Positions 23,353 to 32,897 are shown, counted from the stretch's first letter. The stretch is DNA of 64,000 nucleotides from an uncultured Flavobacterium sp. (GCF_963422545.1 NZ_OY730261.1:1-64000), one strand, 5' to 3'. The notes: generated by a model not told the origin, from the letters alone. Made by a program: numbers and translations.

Positions 23353-25764
23353 CTAGTTTTTTAAATACTTCTCCAGAAACTGATCTTGTTCCCACAGCAA
23401 ATGCAAAATATTTTCTTTTGCCACATAACTGTGAGCTTCTTTAGGTAAAATCACCATTCTTGCAGGAGCACCTAAGCCTTTAAGCGCCTGAAAGTAACGT
23501 TCAGTCTGCAAAGTAAAAGTTCCCGGATTGTTATCGGCTTCACCATGAACTAACAAAAGAGGTGTTTTCATTTTATCAGCATTCATAAAAGGAGACATTG
23601 TGTTGTAAACGTCGGGAACTTCCCAGTAATTACGTTGCTCACTCTGGAAACCAAACGGAGTCAATGTTCTGTTATACGCGCCGCTTCTGGCAATTCCGCA
23701 GGCAAATAAATTAGAATGCGTTAATAAATTAGCCGTCATAAAAGCACCATAAGAATGTCCGCCAATGGCAACTTTTTTACGGTTAATATATCCTAAAGCA
23801 TCAACAGCATCAATTGCAGCTTGTGCATTATCGACTAATTGCGACATAAAATTATCATTTGGTTCAGTAGTACCTTCTCCAATAATAGGAAAAGCGGCAT
23901 CATCAAGAACCACATATCCTTTAGTTACCCAATAGACAAAAGATCCATAATATGGGAAAGTAAATTCGTTTGAGTTTTGAGTCGATTGGCCAGCGCTGTT
24001 TCTATCTTTATATTCTGCCGGATAAGCCCAGATCAGTAAAGGAAGTTTCTCTTTTTTTGCTTTATCATAACCTGCAGGTAAATATAAAGTCCCAGAAAGT
24101 TCCAATCCGTCTTTACGCTTGTATTTGATAACTTCTTTGCTAACATCTTTAATACTTTCAAACGGATTTTTGAAAGCCGTAATAGGCGTTAAGCTATTTT
24201 GTTTTTTGATGTTTCTGAAGTAATAATTCGGATATTCACTTTTAGATTGAATCTGAACTAAAACTTTACCGGATTTAAAATCTTCAATTTCCAATAAATC
24301 TTCTTTTTTGTCTTTATAAGAAGAAGTATAAATACGCTTAGATTGTAATGTCTTTACATTGAATTCATCTATAAAAGGAAACTGACCGTTTTTAGTATAT
24401 CCGTCACCAATTCTATATGCGTTATCTTTTTCGATTGCCAGAACATATTTATTGTATTCGTTTTTTCTCGTCTCAAAAATACCAGGATCTGAGTAAACGT
24501 CTTGTTGGTTTCTATCAGTAACTACTTTTGCTTGCTGACTTGGATTCGATGGATTGATCAAATATGTTTTGGTATTACGGGTATCATACCATTCGTCAGT
24601 AACAAAAGCGACATTGTTGTTACCCCAAACAATATCAGAATAACGTTGAGGTGTTTTTACTAATGAAGTTGCATCCGTAGTAAACGGCGCATCCCAAAGA
24701 AAAACTTCATCTCTAAAGTCGACTTTGTTTGCAGGATCTCCTTCGTCCAGAGCTACAACATAAGATAAAGTTGCAGGTTTGTCGTTTCTCCAGGTCATTT
24801 CTCTTTTTCCTTTTCGAACCGCCATGAAACCCTTTGGTATAATTTCGTTCAACGGAACTTCATTAACCGTTTTGATTTCTTTTCCTCTTATGTCATAAAC
24901 AATTGATTTAGATGGAAATCTGCTCAATGGTACAACATATGAAAATGGTTTCTGAATAGTAGTTAACATAATATAATTGCCGTCAGGAGAAATTTTTTCT
25001 CCGGCAAACATTGCAGCTTCTTTAAATAAAACCGCATTTCCGTTAATATTCACTTTGTATAATTCAGATGTAATGATGTTTTCGAAATTAACTTCATCAT
25101 TTTTGTTTTTCAACATATCAGGATACGTTCTGTTTTGAGATTTTTCTCCAGAAGTATTAGAGATAATTGGTCCGGTTGGCAAATCTTTCTTAGAATCTAA
25201 AAGAGGTTTTCTATCCTTTGGAAGCATTTTTACCAAAATAGTTTCATTGTCTAAAAACCAGTTAAACGGATTCCCCAAGTTTGCATTTACAATAGCTTCC
25301 GTTAGTTTTGTGGCTTGCGCCGAAGCAACATCCAGAACCCAAAGTTCTACACCAGAAGCTGTAGTATGTGAAAACAGAATTTTCTTATCATTTGGAGACC
25401 AAAGAATATTACTTATTTTAGGATTTGTAGGTAATCCGGTAACTTGTATTTCCTCTTTACCGTTTACCTTTCTTAATTTAAGATTTATGATATAAGTGAC
25501 AGTACTAGAAATATTTGTAACAGGATTAATTCTTAAACCTCCCAAACGAAGTTCGTCCTGATTTAAATCGTCTAATGTTTTATATGTACTTCTGTACAAT
25601 AAGAGCATGTTTTCTTTTTTAGTATCCATTGATACCGTGGGAGCCCTTTCATAATCGGCTAAATCCAGAATAGATTTAGATGGTTTTTGGTAAGTTAAGT
25701 TTTCTTGGGCAAAAGCAAAGAAACCAATATTTAAAAATAAGAATAATGTAACCTTTAATTTCAT
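23353..25764 (-). CDS. Secreted prolyl oligopeptidase family serine peptidase (S9)
   Basis: 803 residues from MKLKVTLFLFLNIGFFAFAQ, a signal peptide; an earlier ATG adds 11 residues and is rejected. The N-terminal two-thirds is a beta-propeller-type region (WSPNDKKILFSH, ISPDGNYIML). The C-terminal alpha/beta hydrolase has the nucleophile in GGHSYGAF, the acid near LLVHGEADNNPG and the histidine in LPKEAHSY. It cleaves peptides, with preference set by the propeller; homologues include glutamyl and dipeptidyl peptidases. Periplasmic, for peptide breakdown. Confidence 0.9.
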   Translation of the reverse strand: MKLKVTLFLFLNIGFFAFAQENLTYQKPSKSILDLADYERAPTVSMDTKKENMLLLYRSTYKTLDDLNQDELRLGGLRINPVTNISSTVTYIINLKLRKVNGKEEIQVTGLPTNPKISNILWSPNDKKILFSHTTASGVELWVLDVASAQATKLTEAIVNANLGNPFNWFLDNETILVKMLPKDRKPLLDSKKDLPTGPIISNTSGEKSQNRTYPDMLKNKNDEVNFENIITSELYKVNINGNAVLFKEAAMFAGEKISPDGNYIMLTTIQKPFSYVVPLSRFPSKSIVYDIRGKEIKTVNEVPLNEIIPKGFMAVRKGKREMTWRNDKPATLSYVVALDEGDPANKVDFRDEVFLWDAPFTTDATSLVKTPQRYSDIVWGNNNVAFVTDEWYDTRNTKTYLINPSNPSQQAKVVTDRNQQDVYSDPGIFETRKNEYNKYVLAIEKDNAYRIGDGYTKNGQFPFIDEFNVKTLQSKRIYTSSYKDKKEDLLEIEDFKSGKVLVQIQSKSEYPNYYFRNIKKQNSLTPITAFKNPFESIKDVSKEVIKYKRKDGLELSGTLYLPAGYDKAKKEKLPLLIWAYPAEYKDRNSAGQSTQNSNEFTFPYYGSFVYWVTKGYVVLDDAAFPIIGEGTTEPNDNFMSQLVDNAQAAIDAVDALGYINRKKVAIGGHSYGAFMTANLLTHSNLFACGIARSGAYNRTLTPFGFQSEQRNYWEVPDVYNTMSPFMNADKMKTPLLLVHGEADNNPGTFTLQTERYFQALKGLGAPARMVILPKEAHSYVAKENILHLLWEQDQFLEKYLKN

Positions 25765-25943
25765 AGTTTGAATTTTAGGGGTTCGAAAAAGTAGCATTCA
25801 TAAATGTTTGTCTAAGGTAGTTTACTCTTGTTACATTTTATACGTTATTTTTCATTGTTTTCATTGTTTTGGGTTAAAAATTGATTTTTTAGAATAGAAC
25901 TTACTTTAATAGTTTATATAATTAAAGTATATTAAATTGCTAA

Positions 25944-25957
25944 TTACGAAAAAAAGA
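25944..25957 (+). promoter_or_regulatory. Intergenic 14-mer TTACGAAAAAAAGA, copy 3
   Basis: Identical over all 14 bases to 6249-6262 and 9465-9478, all on the plus strand and all intergenic. Here it is 73 bases upstream of the fabH start. Confidence 0.5.
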
Positions 25958-25989
25958 GTAATTTGTACTCTTATGTTTTAAACAATACT

Positions 25990-25997
25990 TAAATTTG
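25990..25997 (+). promoter_or_regulatory. Promoter -7 element of fabH
   Basis: TAAATTTG, exact TAnnTTTG, 32 bases before the ATG. The nearest TTG (25963-25965) gives a rather long 24-base spacer. Confidence 0.55.
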
Positions 25998-26029
25998 CAA
26001 TCCAATTTTTTAACAAATAATAAAAGAAT

Positions 26030-27037
26030 ATGTATCATTCAAAAATAACGGGCTTAGGATATTATGTTCCTTCAAATGTTGTGACTAACGATGATTTGTC
26101 CAAGCTTATTGATACCAATGATGAGTGGATTCAGGAGCGAACAGGGATTCAGGAACGCAGACATATCATTCGTGGAGAAGATACCACGACAACAATGGGA
26201 GTAAAAGCAGCTAAAATTGCTATAGAACGTTCTGGCGTTGCCAAAGAGGATATTGATTTTGTGGTTTTTGCTACATTAAGTCCGGATTACTATTTTCCAG
26301 GACCGGGAGTTTTGGTTCAACGTGATTTAGGATTAAGAACAGTAGGAGCATTAGATGTTAGAAATCAATGTTCTGGTTTTGTTTATGCAATTTCTGTTGC
26401 AGACCAATACATTAAAACCGGAATGTATAAAAACATTTTGGTAATTGGTTCAGAAGTGCACTCAACAGGATTGGACATGACAACTCGCGGACGCGGAGTT
26501 TCTGTTATTTTTGGAGATGGAGCAGGAGCAGCTGTTTTAAGTCGTGAAGAAGATTTGACAAAAGGAATTTTATCAACACATTTACATTCAGAAGGACAAC
26601 ATGCCGAAGAGTTAGCTTTGCAGGCACCTGGAATGGGAGCGCGTTGGGTAACTGATATTTTAGCAGATAATGACCCGAATGACGAAAGTTATTATCCTTA
26701 TATGAATGGACAATTTGTATTTAAAAATGCAGTAGTTCGTTTTGCTGAGGTAATCAATGAAGGTTTAGAAGCAAACGGTTTACAAGTTTCTGACATTGAC
26801 ATGTTGATTCCGCATCAGGCAAATTTGAGAATTTCGCAATTCATTCAGAATAAATTCAAATTGAGAGATGATCAGGTTCATAATAATATTCAGAAATACG
26901 GAAATACAACCGCAGCATCTATTCCAATTGCTTTGACAGAAGCTTGGGAACAAGGAAAAATCAAATCAGGAGATACAGTTGTTTTGGCTGCTTTTGGTAG
27001 TGGTTTTACTTGGGCCAGTGCAATTATCAAATGGTAA
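26030..27037 (+). CDS. fabH: 3-oxoacyl-ACP synthase III (FabH family)
   Basis: 335 residues. Thiolase-fold condensing enzyme with catalytic Cys114 (RNQCSGFVYA), histidine in LIPHQANLRI and asparagine in YGNTTAAS, the complete FabH triad. GSGFTWASAIIKW is the usual C-terminus. It condenses an acyl-CoA primer with malonyl-ACP to start fatty acid synthesis. It stands alone, not next to plsX/rpmF, so a role in a specialised product such as a branched-chain or flexirubin-type lipid cannot be excluded. Terminator at 27063. Confidence 0.88.
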   Translation: MYHSKITGLGYYVPSNVVTNDDLSKLIDTNDEWIQERTGIQERRHIIRGEDTTTTMGVKAAKIAIERSGVAKEDIDFVVFATLSPDYYFPGPGVLVQRDLGLRTVGALDVRNQCSGFVYAISVADQYIKTGMYKNILVIGSEVHSTGLDMTTRGRGVSVIFGDGAGAAVLSREEDLTKGILSTHLHSEGQHAEELALQAPGMGARWVTDILADNDPNDESYYPYMNGQFVFKNAVVRFAEVINEGLEANGLQVSDIDMLIPHQANLRISQFIQNKFKLRDDQVHNNIQKYGNTTAASIPIALTEAWEQGKIKSGDTVVLAAFGSGFTWASAIIKW

Positions 27038-27062
27038 TTTAATTCGTTCTTACATTATATTT

Positions 27063-27092
27063 AAAACCTGCTCTGCTTTGAAGCAGGTTTTT
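27063..27092 (+). terminator. Terminator of fabH
   Basis: AAACCTGCT / AGCAGGTTT stem followed by seven T. Confidence 0.88.
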
Positions 27093-27120
27093 TTATAATT
27101 TCGTGTTTTGTTACGCAATC

Positions 27121-27220
27121 TTGTCGTTGTGAGGAACGAAGCAATCACATCTGGGATGTCATTTTTGATAAACAAATGTGTTTATTGTTAGTGTGGTTGC
27201 TTCGTTCCTCGCAATGGCAA
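27121..27220. repeat. Inverted repeat with GAGGAACGAAGCAA arms
   Basis: The left arm 27121-27149 and right arm 27192-27220 pair over most of 29 positions, centred on GAGGAACGAAGCAA / TTGCTTCGTTCCTC. It lies between fabH and cutC and reaches to 15 bases before the cutC ATG. The arm sequence is of a kind I have seen as a scattered palindromic repeat in Bacteroidota genomes. Confidence 0.7.
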
Positions 27221-27234
27221 ATAATTTTATTAAA

Positions 27235-27906
27235 ATGAAAAAGAATCAACTAGAAATAGCGTGTTTTAATTATGAATCAGCCATAATTGCGCAGGAAAGT
27301 GGTGCTGATCGAATAGAACTTTGTGAGAACATGAAACTTGGCGGAACAACTCCTAATTATATTTTAGCGCTAAAAGTGAGGGAGAATGTCTCGATAAAAA
27401 TGCATGTGATCATAAGGCCCCGCGGTGGAGATTTTGTTTATTCTGATGAGGAGTTTGTAGAAATGAAACAAGACATAAAACAATTTAAGAAATTGGGAGT
27501 AGATGGCTTTGTTTTCGGAATTTTAAAAGAAAACGGAAGTATTAATAAAAGGCGCAATAAAGAATTAGTCAGTTTAGCAAGTCCGCTTTCGTGTACGTTT
27601 CATCGTGCTTTTGATGTGGTAAAAGATGTCAAAGAATCTCTTAAAGATGTAATTGAATGTGGTTTTAATACCATTTTGACTTCAGGACAAGGAATAAATG
27701 TTGAAGAAGGAATTTTTGCTTTAGAAAAGATTCAAAAATGGTCAAAAGACAAAATCGAAATTATGCCTGGAGGAGGTTTACGATCTTCAAATATTAAATT
27801 ATTACAAGATAAACTAGAGCCTACTTTTTATCATTCGTCAGCCATTACAGATAATACAGAAACTGCAAATCCTGAAGAGGTAAAAGAATTAAAGAATTTT
27901 TTATAA
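27235..27906 (+). CDS. cutC: CutC family protein
   Basis: 223 residues, MKKNQLEIACFNYESAIIAQ. The open frame extends 19 codons upstream into the inverted repeat, which is not protein-like and is excluded. Family landmarks: SGADRIELCENMKLGG near the start, MHVIIRPRGGDFVY, CTFHRAFDVV and LTSGQG, all on a TIM-barrel plan. Historically linked to copper homeostasis, though the biochemical role is disputed. Cytoplasmic. Single gene ending at the strong terminator at 27924. Confidence 0.9.
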   Translation: MKKNQLEIACFNYESAIIAQESGADRIELCENMKLGGTTPNYILALKVRENVSIKMHVIIRPRGGDFVYSDEEFVEMKQDIKQFKKLGVDGFVFGILKENGSINKRRNKELVSLASPLSCTFHRAFDVVKDVKESLKDVIECGFNTILTSGQGINVEEGIFALEKIQKWSKDKIEIMPGGGLRSSNIKLLQDKLEPTFYHSSAITDNTETANPEEVKELKNFL

Positions 27907-27923
27907 AAGCACATTATAAAAAT

Positions 27924-27963
27924 AAGAAAAGCCTGGAGTTGGCATACTCCAGGCTTTTCTTTT
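27924..27963. terminator. Bidirectional terminator between cutC and the TonB receptor
   Basis: AAGAAAAGCCTGGAGT / ACTCCAGGCTTTTCTT, a 16-bp stem with a six-base loop, between convergent genes. Confidence 0.92.
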
Positions 27964-28000
27964 CTACAAGAACTATTAAAATCTACTAATAAAAGAGGGA

Positions 28001-30415
28001 TTAAAACATTCCGCCACCACCTTTATTAGTGTTATCTTCTCTTTGTTTACGTTGCAGGTTTTTGATTTTTGCACCTCCAAAGTTATATGTTAATCCTAAA
28101 TAAACGGTTTGACTCTCCCAATTGAATTGTCCTGCTTGCGGATAAGGATACATAGTATCAAACCCATATTTCATTGTATTGAATACGTCATTAAAACGTA
28201 CACTGATATTCATCTTATTGTCTAATAATGTATAACGTGAACCTATGTCCATTTTGTACATTTCATGACTATTATTTTGAAGACCGTCAACTGCACCTCT
28301 GTAAAATCCGAATAATAAAAAGCTTAAACGTTTATTTGCTTTAAAGTTTGAATTCATACGACCATTAAATGCTGCAACAGTAACTTTTCTTTCCAGTGGA
28401 TTACTTGTGTTTGTTGCCGGATCATATAAAAACACAACTCCTTGCTGATTGATGCTTGAAAAATCTATAGATGGAGAAATATCCCACCATTTTGTAATTT
28501 TATAATTAAAAGAAGCTTCAAATCCGTAAGCCGTATTATGGTCATAGTTGGTAAAAGACATAATTTGCTTGTTACTATTAGGCTCTGTAACATCAGGATA
28601 TAAAATTCTGCTAATTTGATCATGGATGCTTCTCACGAAAACACCGGCAGTAAAACTTCCTTTTTCTAAAGTTTTAGTGTAATTTATTTCCACTGAGTTT
28701 GTAAACTGAGGTCTTAACTCAGGATTTCCTAATGAAGTTACTAACGGTGTAGAAAACTCACGAATAGGTTTTGTTTGTTCTAAACTCGGACGGTCAACAC
28801 GACGGCTGTAGCTTAATTGAAAAGTGTTTTTCTCATTAAGATTATAAGTTAAATAAGCTGATGGGTATAAAGTAATGTAATCATCATCAAATTTTTCAAG
28901 ACCGTGATTTAAATTCGCAGCTACTTTATAACTCTCAAAACGAGCGCCTAATTGATAGCTTAATTTTTTAAATTTCTGACCAAAAGTTACATAAGCTGAG
29001 TAGATATTAGTATCATAAGTGTAGTTAGAAACTGGAAGTTTTGCAAGAGGATTACCGGTAATATAATCATTATCTGTTTTTGTAATTCTGGCTTCGGCAC
29101 CGGCTTCAAGAGTAGTTATGTCGTTTAACGGATTTACGTAATCAACATTCACAGTGCTTAATTTACGAGTACCTTTAATATAATCATCATAAATTATACT
29201 ATTTGCAGTATTGTCAATTTTTGTTGTTTTAGTGTCAAAAGAAGCATTTTGTGTTTCTTTATTGTCGCTATAATTTGCTTCAAAATCTAAGGTGTGACCT
29301 TCTTTTTTAAAGATATGCTTGTATGCTAAATTGTAAGTTCCAACCTGATCCGGACCAGTGTATCTGGATTTTTGGAAAATGTTAGAGATATCTGAATTTG
29401 TCACATTATTATAATCAATATTAGTGTCTACAAATCCTTTACCGTTCGATTTATTTTGGTTGGTATAAATAGACAGCGTGTTGTGATCGTCAATTAAATA
29501 ATCCATTCCAATTTTATATAAGTAGGAATCATTATCATTTAAGACATTTATTTTTTGAGTAATATCCTGATCTGCTCTTGTGATAAAACCATGGTTGCGA
29601 TAAGTTCCGAAGTTTTGCCCCACATTTCCAAAGAAATTTACTTTCCCGGTTTTATAGTTCAAATCTAATGATTGATTGTATTTGGCAGTTTCTCCAAAAG
29701 TGATTCCGCCACTATAGCTTCCGTTAAAACCAGTGTTGGCATTCTTGTGCAAAATAATATTGATGATTCCTGACATTCCTTCCGGATTGTATTTTGCACT
29801 TGGATTTGTAATCAACTCAATTTTTTTGATAGAAGTCGACGGAATTTGTTTCAACAATTGTGCAGGGTCAATATTAGATGGTCTCCCGTCAATTAATACA
29901 CGTACATTGTCGTTTCCACGAAGAGAAAGTTTTCCATCCTGATCAACATTTACAGATGGGATGTTGTTCATGATATCAGATGCCGAAGCTCCCGCGGTAG
30001 TCAAATCTTTTCCAACGGTAACTACTTTTCTGTCGATTTTTTGTTCAATAGTAGAGCGCTCGGCTACAATACTAACTCCTTTTAGTTGTGTTGCTTCTTC
30101 TTCAAGAGATACATTAACAGTAGCTGTTTTTTTGTTATCGCTCAAAATTAAAGAACCAATATGTTTTCTAAATCCAATGTATTGAATTTCGATAGTATAG
30201 CTTTTTAGAGCCAAATTTTTAATGGTAAAATCACCATTATCATCTGTGTTAACTCCTGAAACTACTTTTCCGTTGTCTTTGATAGAAACGGTCGCATAAG
30301 AAATAGGCGCGTTATTAGATTTTTCGGTAATTTTTCCGGAGACTACCCCAACATTTTGGGCTTGTGCTGTTGCAATTATACCTAGTAATGCAAACAGAAA
30401 GAATTTTAGTTTCAT
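28001..30415 (-). CDS. TonB-dependent receptor-like outer-membrane protein
   Basis: 804 residues from MKLKFFLFALLGIIATAQAQ; an upstream ATG would add 25 Lys/Asn-rich residues before this signal peptide. An N-terminal carboxypeptidase-regulatory-like domain (GVVSGKITEKSNNAPISYATV) leads to a plug (NIPSVNVDQDGKLSLRGNDNVRVLIDG) and a large barrel (PF14905-like). The tail is Gly-rich (TNKGGGGMF). No SusD partner adjoins it, so it belongs to the barrel family often found alone in Bacteroidota. Substrate unknown. Confidence 0.85.
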   Translation of the reverse strand: MKLKFFLFALLGIIATAQAQNVGVVSGKITEKSNNAPISYATVSIKDNGKVVSGVNTDDNGDFTIKNLALKSYTIEIQYIGFRKHIGSLILSDNKKTATVNVSLEEEATQLKGVSIVAERSTIEQKIDRKVVTVGKDLTTAGASASDIMNNIPSVNVDQDGKLSLRGNDNVRVLIDGRPSNIDPAQLLKQIPSTSIKKIELITNPSAKYNPEGMSGIINIILHKNANTGFNGSYSGGITFGETAKYNQSLDLNYKTGKVNFFGNVGQNFGTYRNHGFITRADQDITQKINVLNDNDSYLYKIGMDYLIDDHNTLSIYTNQNKSNGKGFVDTNIDYNNVTNSDISNIFQKSRYTGPDQVGTYNLAYKHIFKKEGHTLDFEANYSDNKETQNASFDTKTTKIDNTANSIIYDDYIKGTRKLSTVNVDYVNPLNDITTLEAGAEARITKTDNDYITGNPLAKLPVSNYTYDTNIYSAYVTFGQKFKKLSYQLGARFESYKVAANLNHGLEKFDDDYITLYPSAYLTYNLNEKNTFQLSYSRRVDRPSLEQTKPIREFSTPLVTSLGNPELRPQFTNSVEINYTKTLEKGSFTAGVFVRSIHDQISRILYPDVTEPNSNKQIMSFTNYDHNTAYGFEASFNYKITKWWDISPSIDFSSINQQGVVFLYDPATNTSNPLERKVTVAAFNGRMNSNFKANKRLSFLLFGFYRGAVDGLQNNSHEMYKMDIGSRYTLLDNKMNISVRFNDVFNTMKYGFDTMYPYPQAGQFNWESQTVYLGLTYNFGGAKIKNLQRKQREDNTNKGGGGMF

Positions 30416-30739
30416 ATTGTAATAATTGATTTTTTTTGATTGATTGATGATGGTGATTGTTTTTTTATTTTTTTTTAGCTTTGGCTTCAAACGAATTTAA
30501 AGTCCCTATTAAGACTCTTTTATCGTTGATATGTTACAAGAAAATTAAAATAAAAAACATCTCTATAGTTAGATGATCTGTTTTATAGGAGATTAACGTT
30601 TTGATTTTTTGATAATTTTAACATTCAGAACAATTCACTTTTTAAGAAATTCTAATCGTTTCCTTATATTTTATATGTTTTTCATTTTCTGTAATTGATG
30701 AATAAGCAGTATCTTTGCTCACTTTAAAAATAAGTTTAC
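30416..30739. other. Divergent intergenic region (TonB receptor / argS)
   Basis: No gene seen. TATCTTTG at 30710-30717 is a good -7 box for argS. On the minus strand a promoter for the receptor is expected, but I cannot single one out in the AT-rich sequence. Confidence 0.5.
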
Positions 30740-32518
30740 ATGTCATTATCACAAATTCTTACTCCTTCTATACAAAAAGCAATACAAGCATTATTTGATG
30801 TTACTGTTGATAAAATCGAATTTCAAACAACCCGAAAAGAGTTTGAAGGCGATATTACAATGGTGATTTTTCCTTTATTGAAAGTGATCAAAAGCAATCC
30901 TGTCGAATTAGGAAATAAAATTGGAAATTATCTGGTTGAAAATGTTTCTGAAGTAGCACGCTTTAATGTGGTATCAGGTTTCCTGAATATTGTAATTTCG
31001 GATAGTTATTATTTGAATTTCTTTAATGAAATAAAAGACAATAACAAGTTTGGATATGTAATTCCAAATCCTGCTGACAAAGCAATTATGGTTGAATATT
31101 CTTCGCCAAACACTAATAAACCTTTGCATTTAGGTCACGTTCGTAACAATTTGTTAGGATATTCTGTGGCTGAAATTATCAAGGCGTCAGGTAAAAAAGT
31201 ATATAAAACTCAAATTATAAACGATCGTGGAATTCATATTTGTAAATCAATGCTGGCTTGGCAGAAGTTTGGAAATGGTGAAACTCCTCAAAGTTCAAAT
31301 TTAAAAGGAGATAAACTGGTTGGTAAATATTATGTTGAATTTGATAAAGCCTATAAAGGCGAAATCAATCAATTAATAGAAACTGGTAAAACAGAAGAAG
31401 AGGCAAAAAAACAAGCTCCAATTATTGTTGAAGCTCAGGAAATGCTAAAAAAATGGGAATCTGGAGATGATGAAGTAATCTCACTTTGGAAAATGATGAA
31501 CCAATGGGTTTATGATGGTTTTGCAACAACTTATACCAATCTTGGAGTTAATTTTGATAAATATTATTATGAAAGTAATACCTATTTATTAGGAAAAGAT
31601 GTTGTTCAGGTTGGTCTTGATAAAGGTGTTTTTGAAAAAGATCCTGACGGTTCAGTTTGGATAGATTTGACAGATGAAGGTTTAGATCGTAAAATTGTAT
31701 TACGTTCTGACGGAACTGCTGTTTATATGACGCAAGATATTGGAACAGCAATTCAACGTGTAAAAGATATGCCGGATGTTGGCGGAATGGTTTACACAGT
31801 TGGTAACGAACAAGATTACCACTTTAAGGTATTGTTTCTGATTCTGAAAAAACTTGGTTTTGATTGGGCTTCTAGTCTTTATCATTTATCATACGGAATG
31901 GTTGATTTACCTTCGGGTAAAATGAAAAGCCGTGAAGGAACTGTTGTTGATGCCGATGATTTGATGCAGGATATGACAGATACAGCCAAACAAATTTCTG
32001 AAGATTTAGGAAAATTAGATAGTTATTCAGCAGAAGAAAAAGCTAAACTGTACAAAACAATAGGTTTAGGAGCGTTGAAATATTACATCTTAAAAGTAGA
32101 TCCTAAAAAACGTATTTTGTTTAATCCTGAAGAATCTGTAGATTTTGCTGGAAATACAGGTCCGTTTATACAATATACCTATGCGAGAATTCAATCAATT
32201 ATTCGTAAAGCCGATTTTGATTTTTCAGCTAAGACCAATACAGAAGAGTTACACGAAAAAGAAAAAGAATTGGTAAAACAAATCGAACTTTTCCCGGAAG
32301 TAATTCAAAATGCTGCTCAAAATCACAGCCCTGCTTTGATTGCTAATTATACTTATGATTTAGTAAAAGAATATAATTCATTTTATCAATCCGTACATAT
32401 ATTAGGTGAAGTTGATTTAACAAAAAAAATATTCAGAGTACAGCTTTCTCAAAAAGTAGCCGAAGTTATAAAGTCGGCCTTTACTTTGTTGGGAATCGAA
32501 GTTCCGGAGAGAATGTAA
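30740..32518 (+). CDS. argS: Arginyl-tRNA synthetase
   Basis: 592 residues. N-terminal Add1 domain, then the class I HIGH motif as SSPNTNKPLHLGHVRNN, the catalytic region with NDRGIHICKSM, the KMSKS equivalent SGKMKSREG, and the DALR anticodon domain ending in LGIEVPERM. Charges tRNA-Arg. Single gene with promoter at 30710 and terminator at 32543. Length and motifs are normal. Confidence 0.97.
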   Translation: MSLSQILTPSIQKAIQALFDVTVDKIEFQTTRKEFEGDITMVIFPLLKVIKSNPVELGNKIGNYLVENVSEVARFNVVSGFLNIVISDSYYLNFFNEIKDNNKFGYVIPNPADKAIMVEYSSPNTNKPLHLGHVRNNLLGYSVAEIIKASGKKVYKTQIINDRGIHICKSMLAWQKFGNGETPQSSNLKGDKLVGKYYVEFDKAYKGEINQLIETGKTEEEAKKQAPIIVEAQEMLKKWESGDDEVISLWKMMNQWVYDGFATTYTNLGVNFDKYYYESNTYLLGKDVVQVGLDKGVFEKDPDGSVWIDLTDEGLDRKIVLRSDGTAVYMTQDIGTAIQRVKDMPDVGGMVYTVGNEQDYHFKVLFLILKKLGFDWASSLYHLSYGMVDLPSGKMKSREGTVVDADDLMQDMTDTAKQISEDLGKLDSYSAEEKAKLYKTIGLGALKYYILKVDPKKRILFNPEESVDFAGNTGPFIQYTYARIQSIIRKADFDFSAKTNTEELHEKEKELVKQIELFPEVIQNAAQNHSPALIANYTYDLVKEYNSFYQSVHILGEVDLTKKIFRVQLSQKVAEVIKSAFTLLGIEVPERM

Positions 32519-32542
32519 AAGTCTAAAATAGTAAATGATATG

Positions 32543-32577
32543 AAAGCCAATGGTTGAAAAACTATTGGCTTTTTTTA
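32543..32577 (+). terminator. Terminator of argS
   Basis: AAAGCCAATGGTT / ACTATTGGCTTT stem followed by seven T, 25 bases after the stop. Confidence 0.88.
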
Positions 32578-32622
32578 TTGTTTTTATGACTTATTGTGTC
32601 AGATTAAGATTATGTTATGTTA

Positions 32623-32630
32623 TACTTTTG
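32623..32630 (+). promoter_or_regulatory. Possible promoter -7 element for putative sRNA copy 1
   Basis: TACTTTTG fits TAnnTTTG about 50 bases upstream of the conserved block at 32680. The best TTG upstream (32594) gives a 26-base spacer, so it is not ideal. Confidence 0.4.
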
Positions 32631-32679
32631 TTATAGGTTTTTTTGGGTTAGTAATTAGTAAAATATTCCCTTATCTCTA

Positions 32680-32764
32680 TTTTTAACTATTTTGAATTAG
32701 TAAGCTTTTAGAAGAAAGTAGTAAAAGGATTAAACCGTCTAAACTTGATTTAGACGGTTTTTTT
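32680..32764 (+). ncRNA. Putative small RNA, copy 1 (upstream of susC)
   Basis: An AT-rich block beginning TTTTTAACTATTTTGAATTA and continuing GTAAGCTTTTAG, ending in a clean terminator AAACCGTCTAAA / TTTAGACGGTTT plus T run (32732-32764). A near copy lies at 37886-37968 on the other side of the SusC/SusD operon. There is no open reading frame. Conservation of both body and terminator between the copies argues for a transcript. A known Flavobacterium RNA motif (Flavo-1) is a possible identity that I cannot check. Confidence 0.6.
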
Positions 32765-32897
32765 ATTTAAAGTAATGTTTTTTTAAACATTGATAATTCT
32801 TTGCTAATTGCCGAAAAGTTAAAATGACAATAGTTTTTATGTTTTTATTCTGGGTTTACGTTTTGGAATTTATTCTTACAAAAAACAAGCTTGGTTT

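Noticed and set aside
27178..27234. N-terminal extension of CutC (in-frame ATG at 27178)
   Set aside because: It translates the arm of an inverted repeat; family sequence starts at MKKNQLEIACF (27235).
28001..30490. Longer TonB receptor start at 30490
   Set aside because: It would place 25 Lys/Asn-rich residues before an obvious signal peptide.
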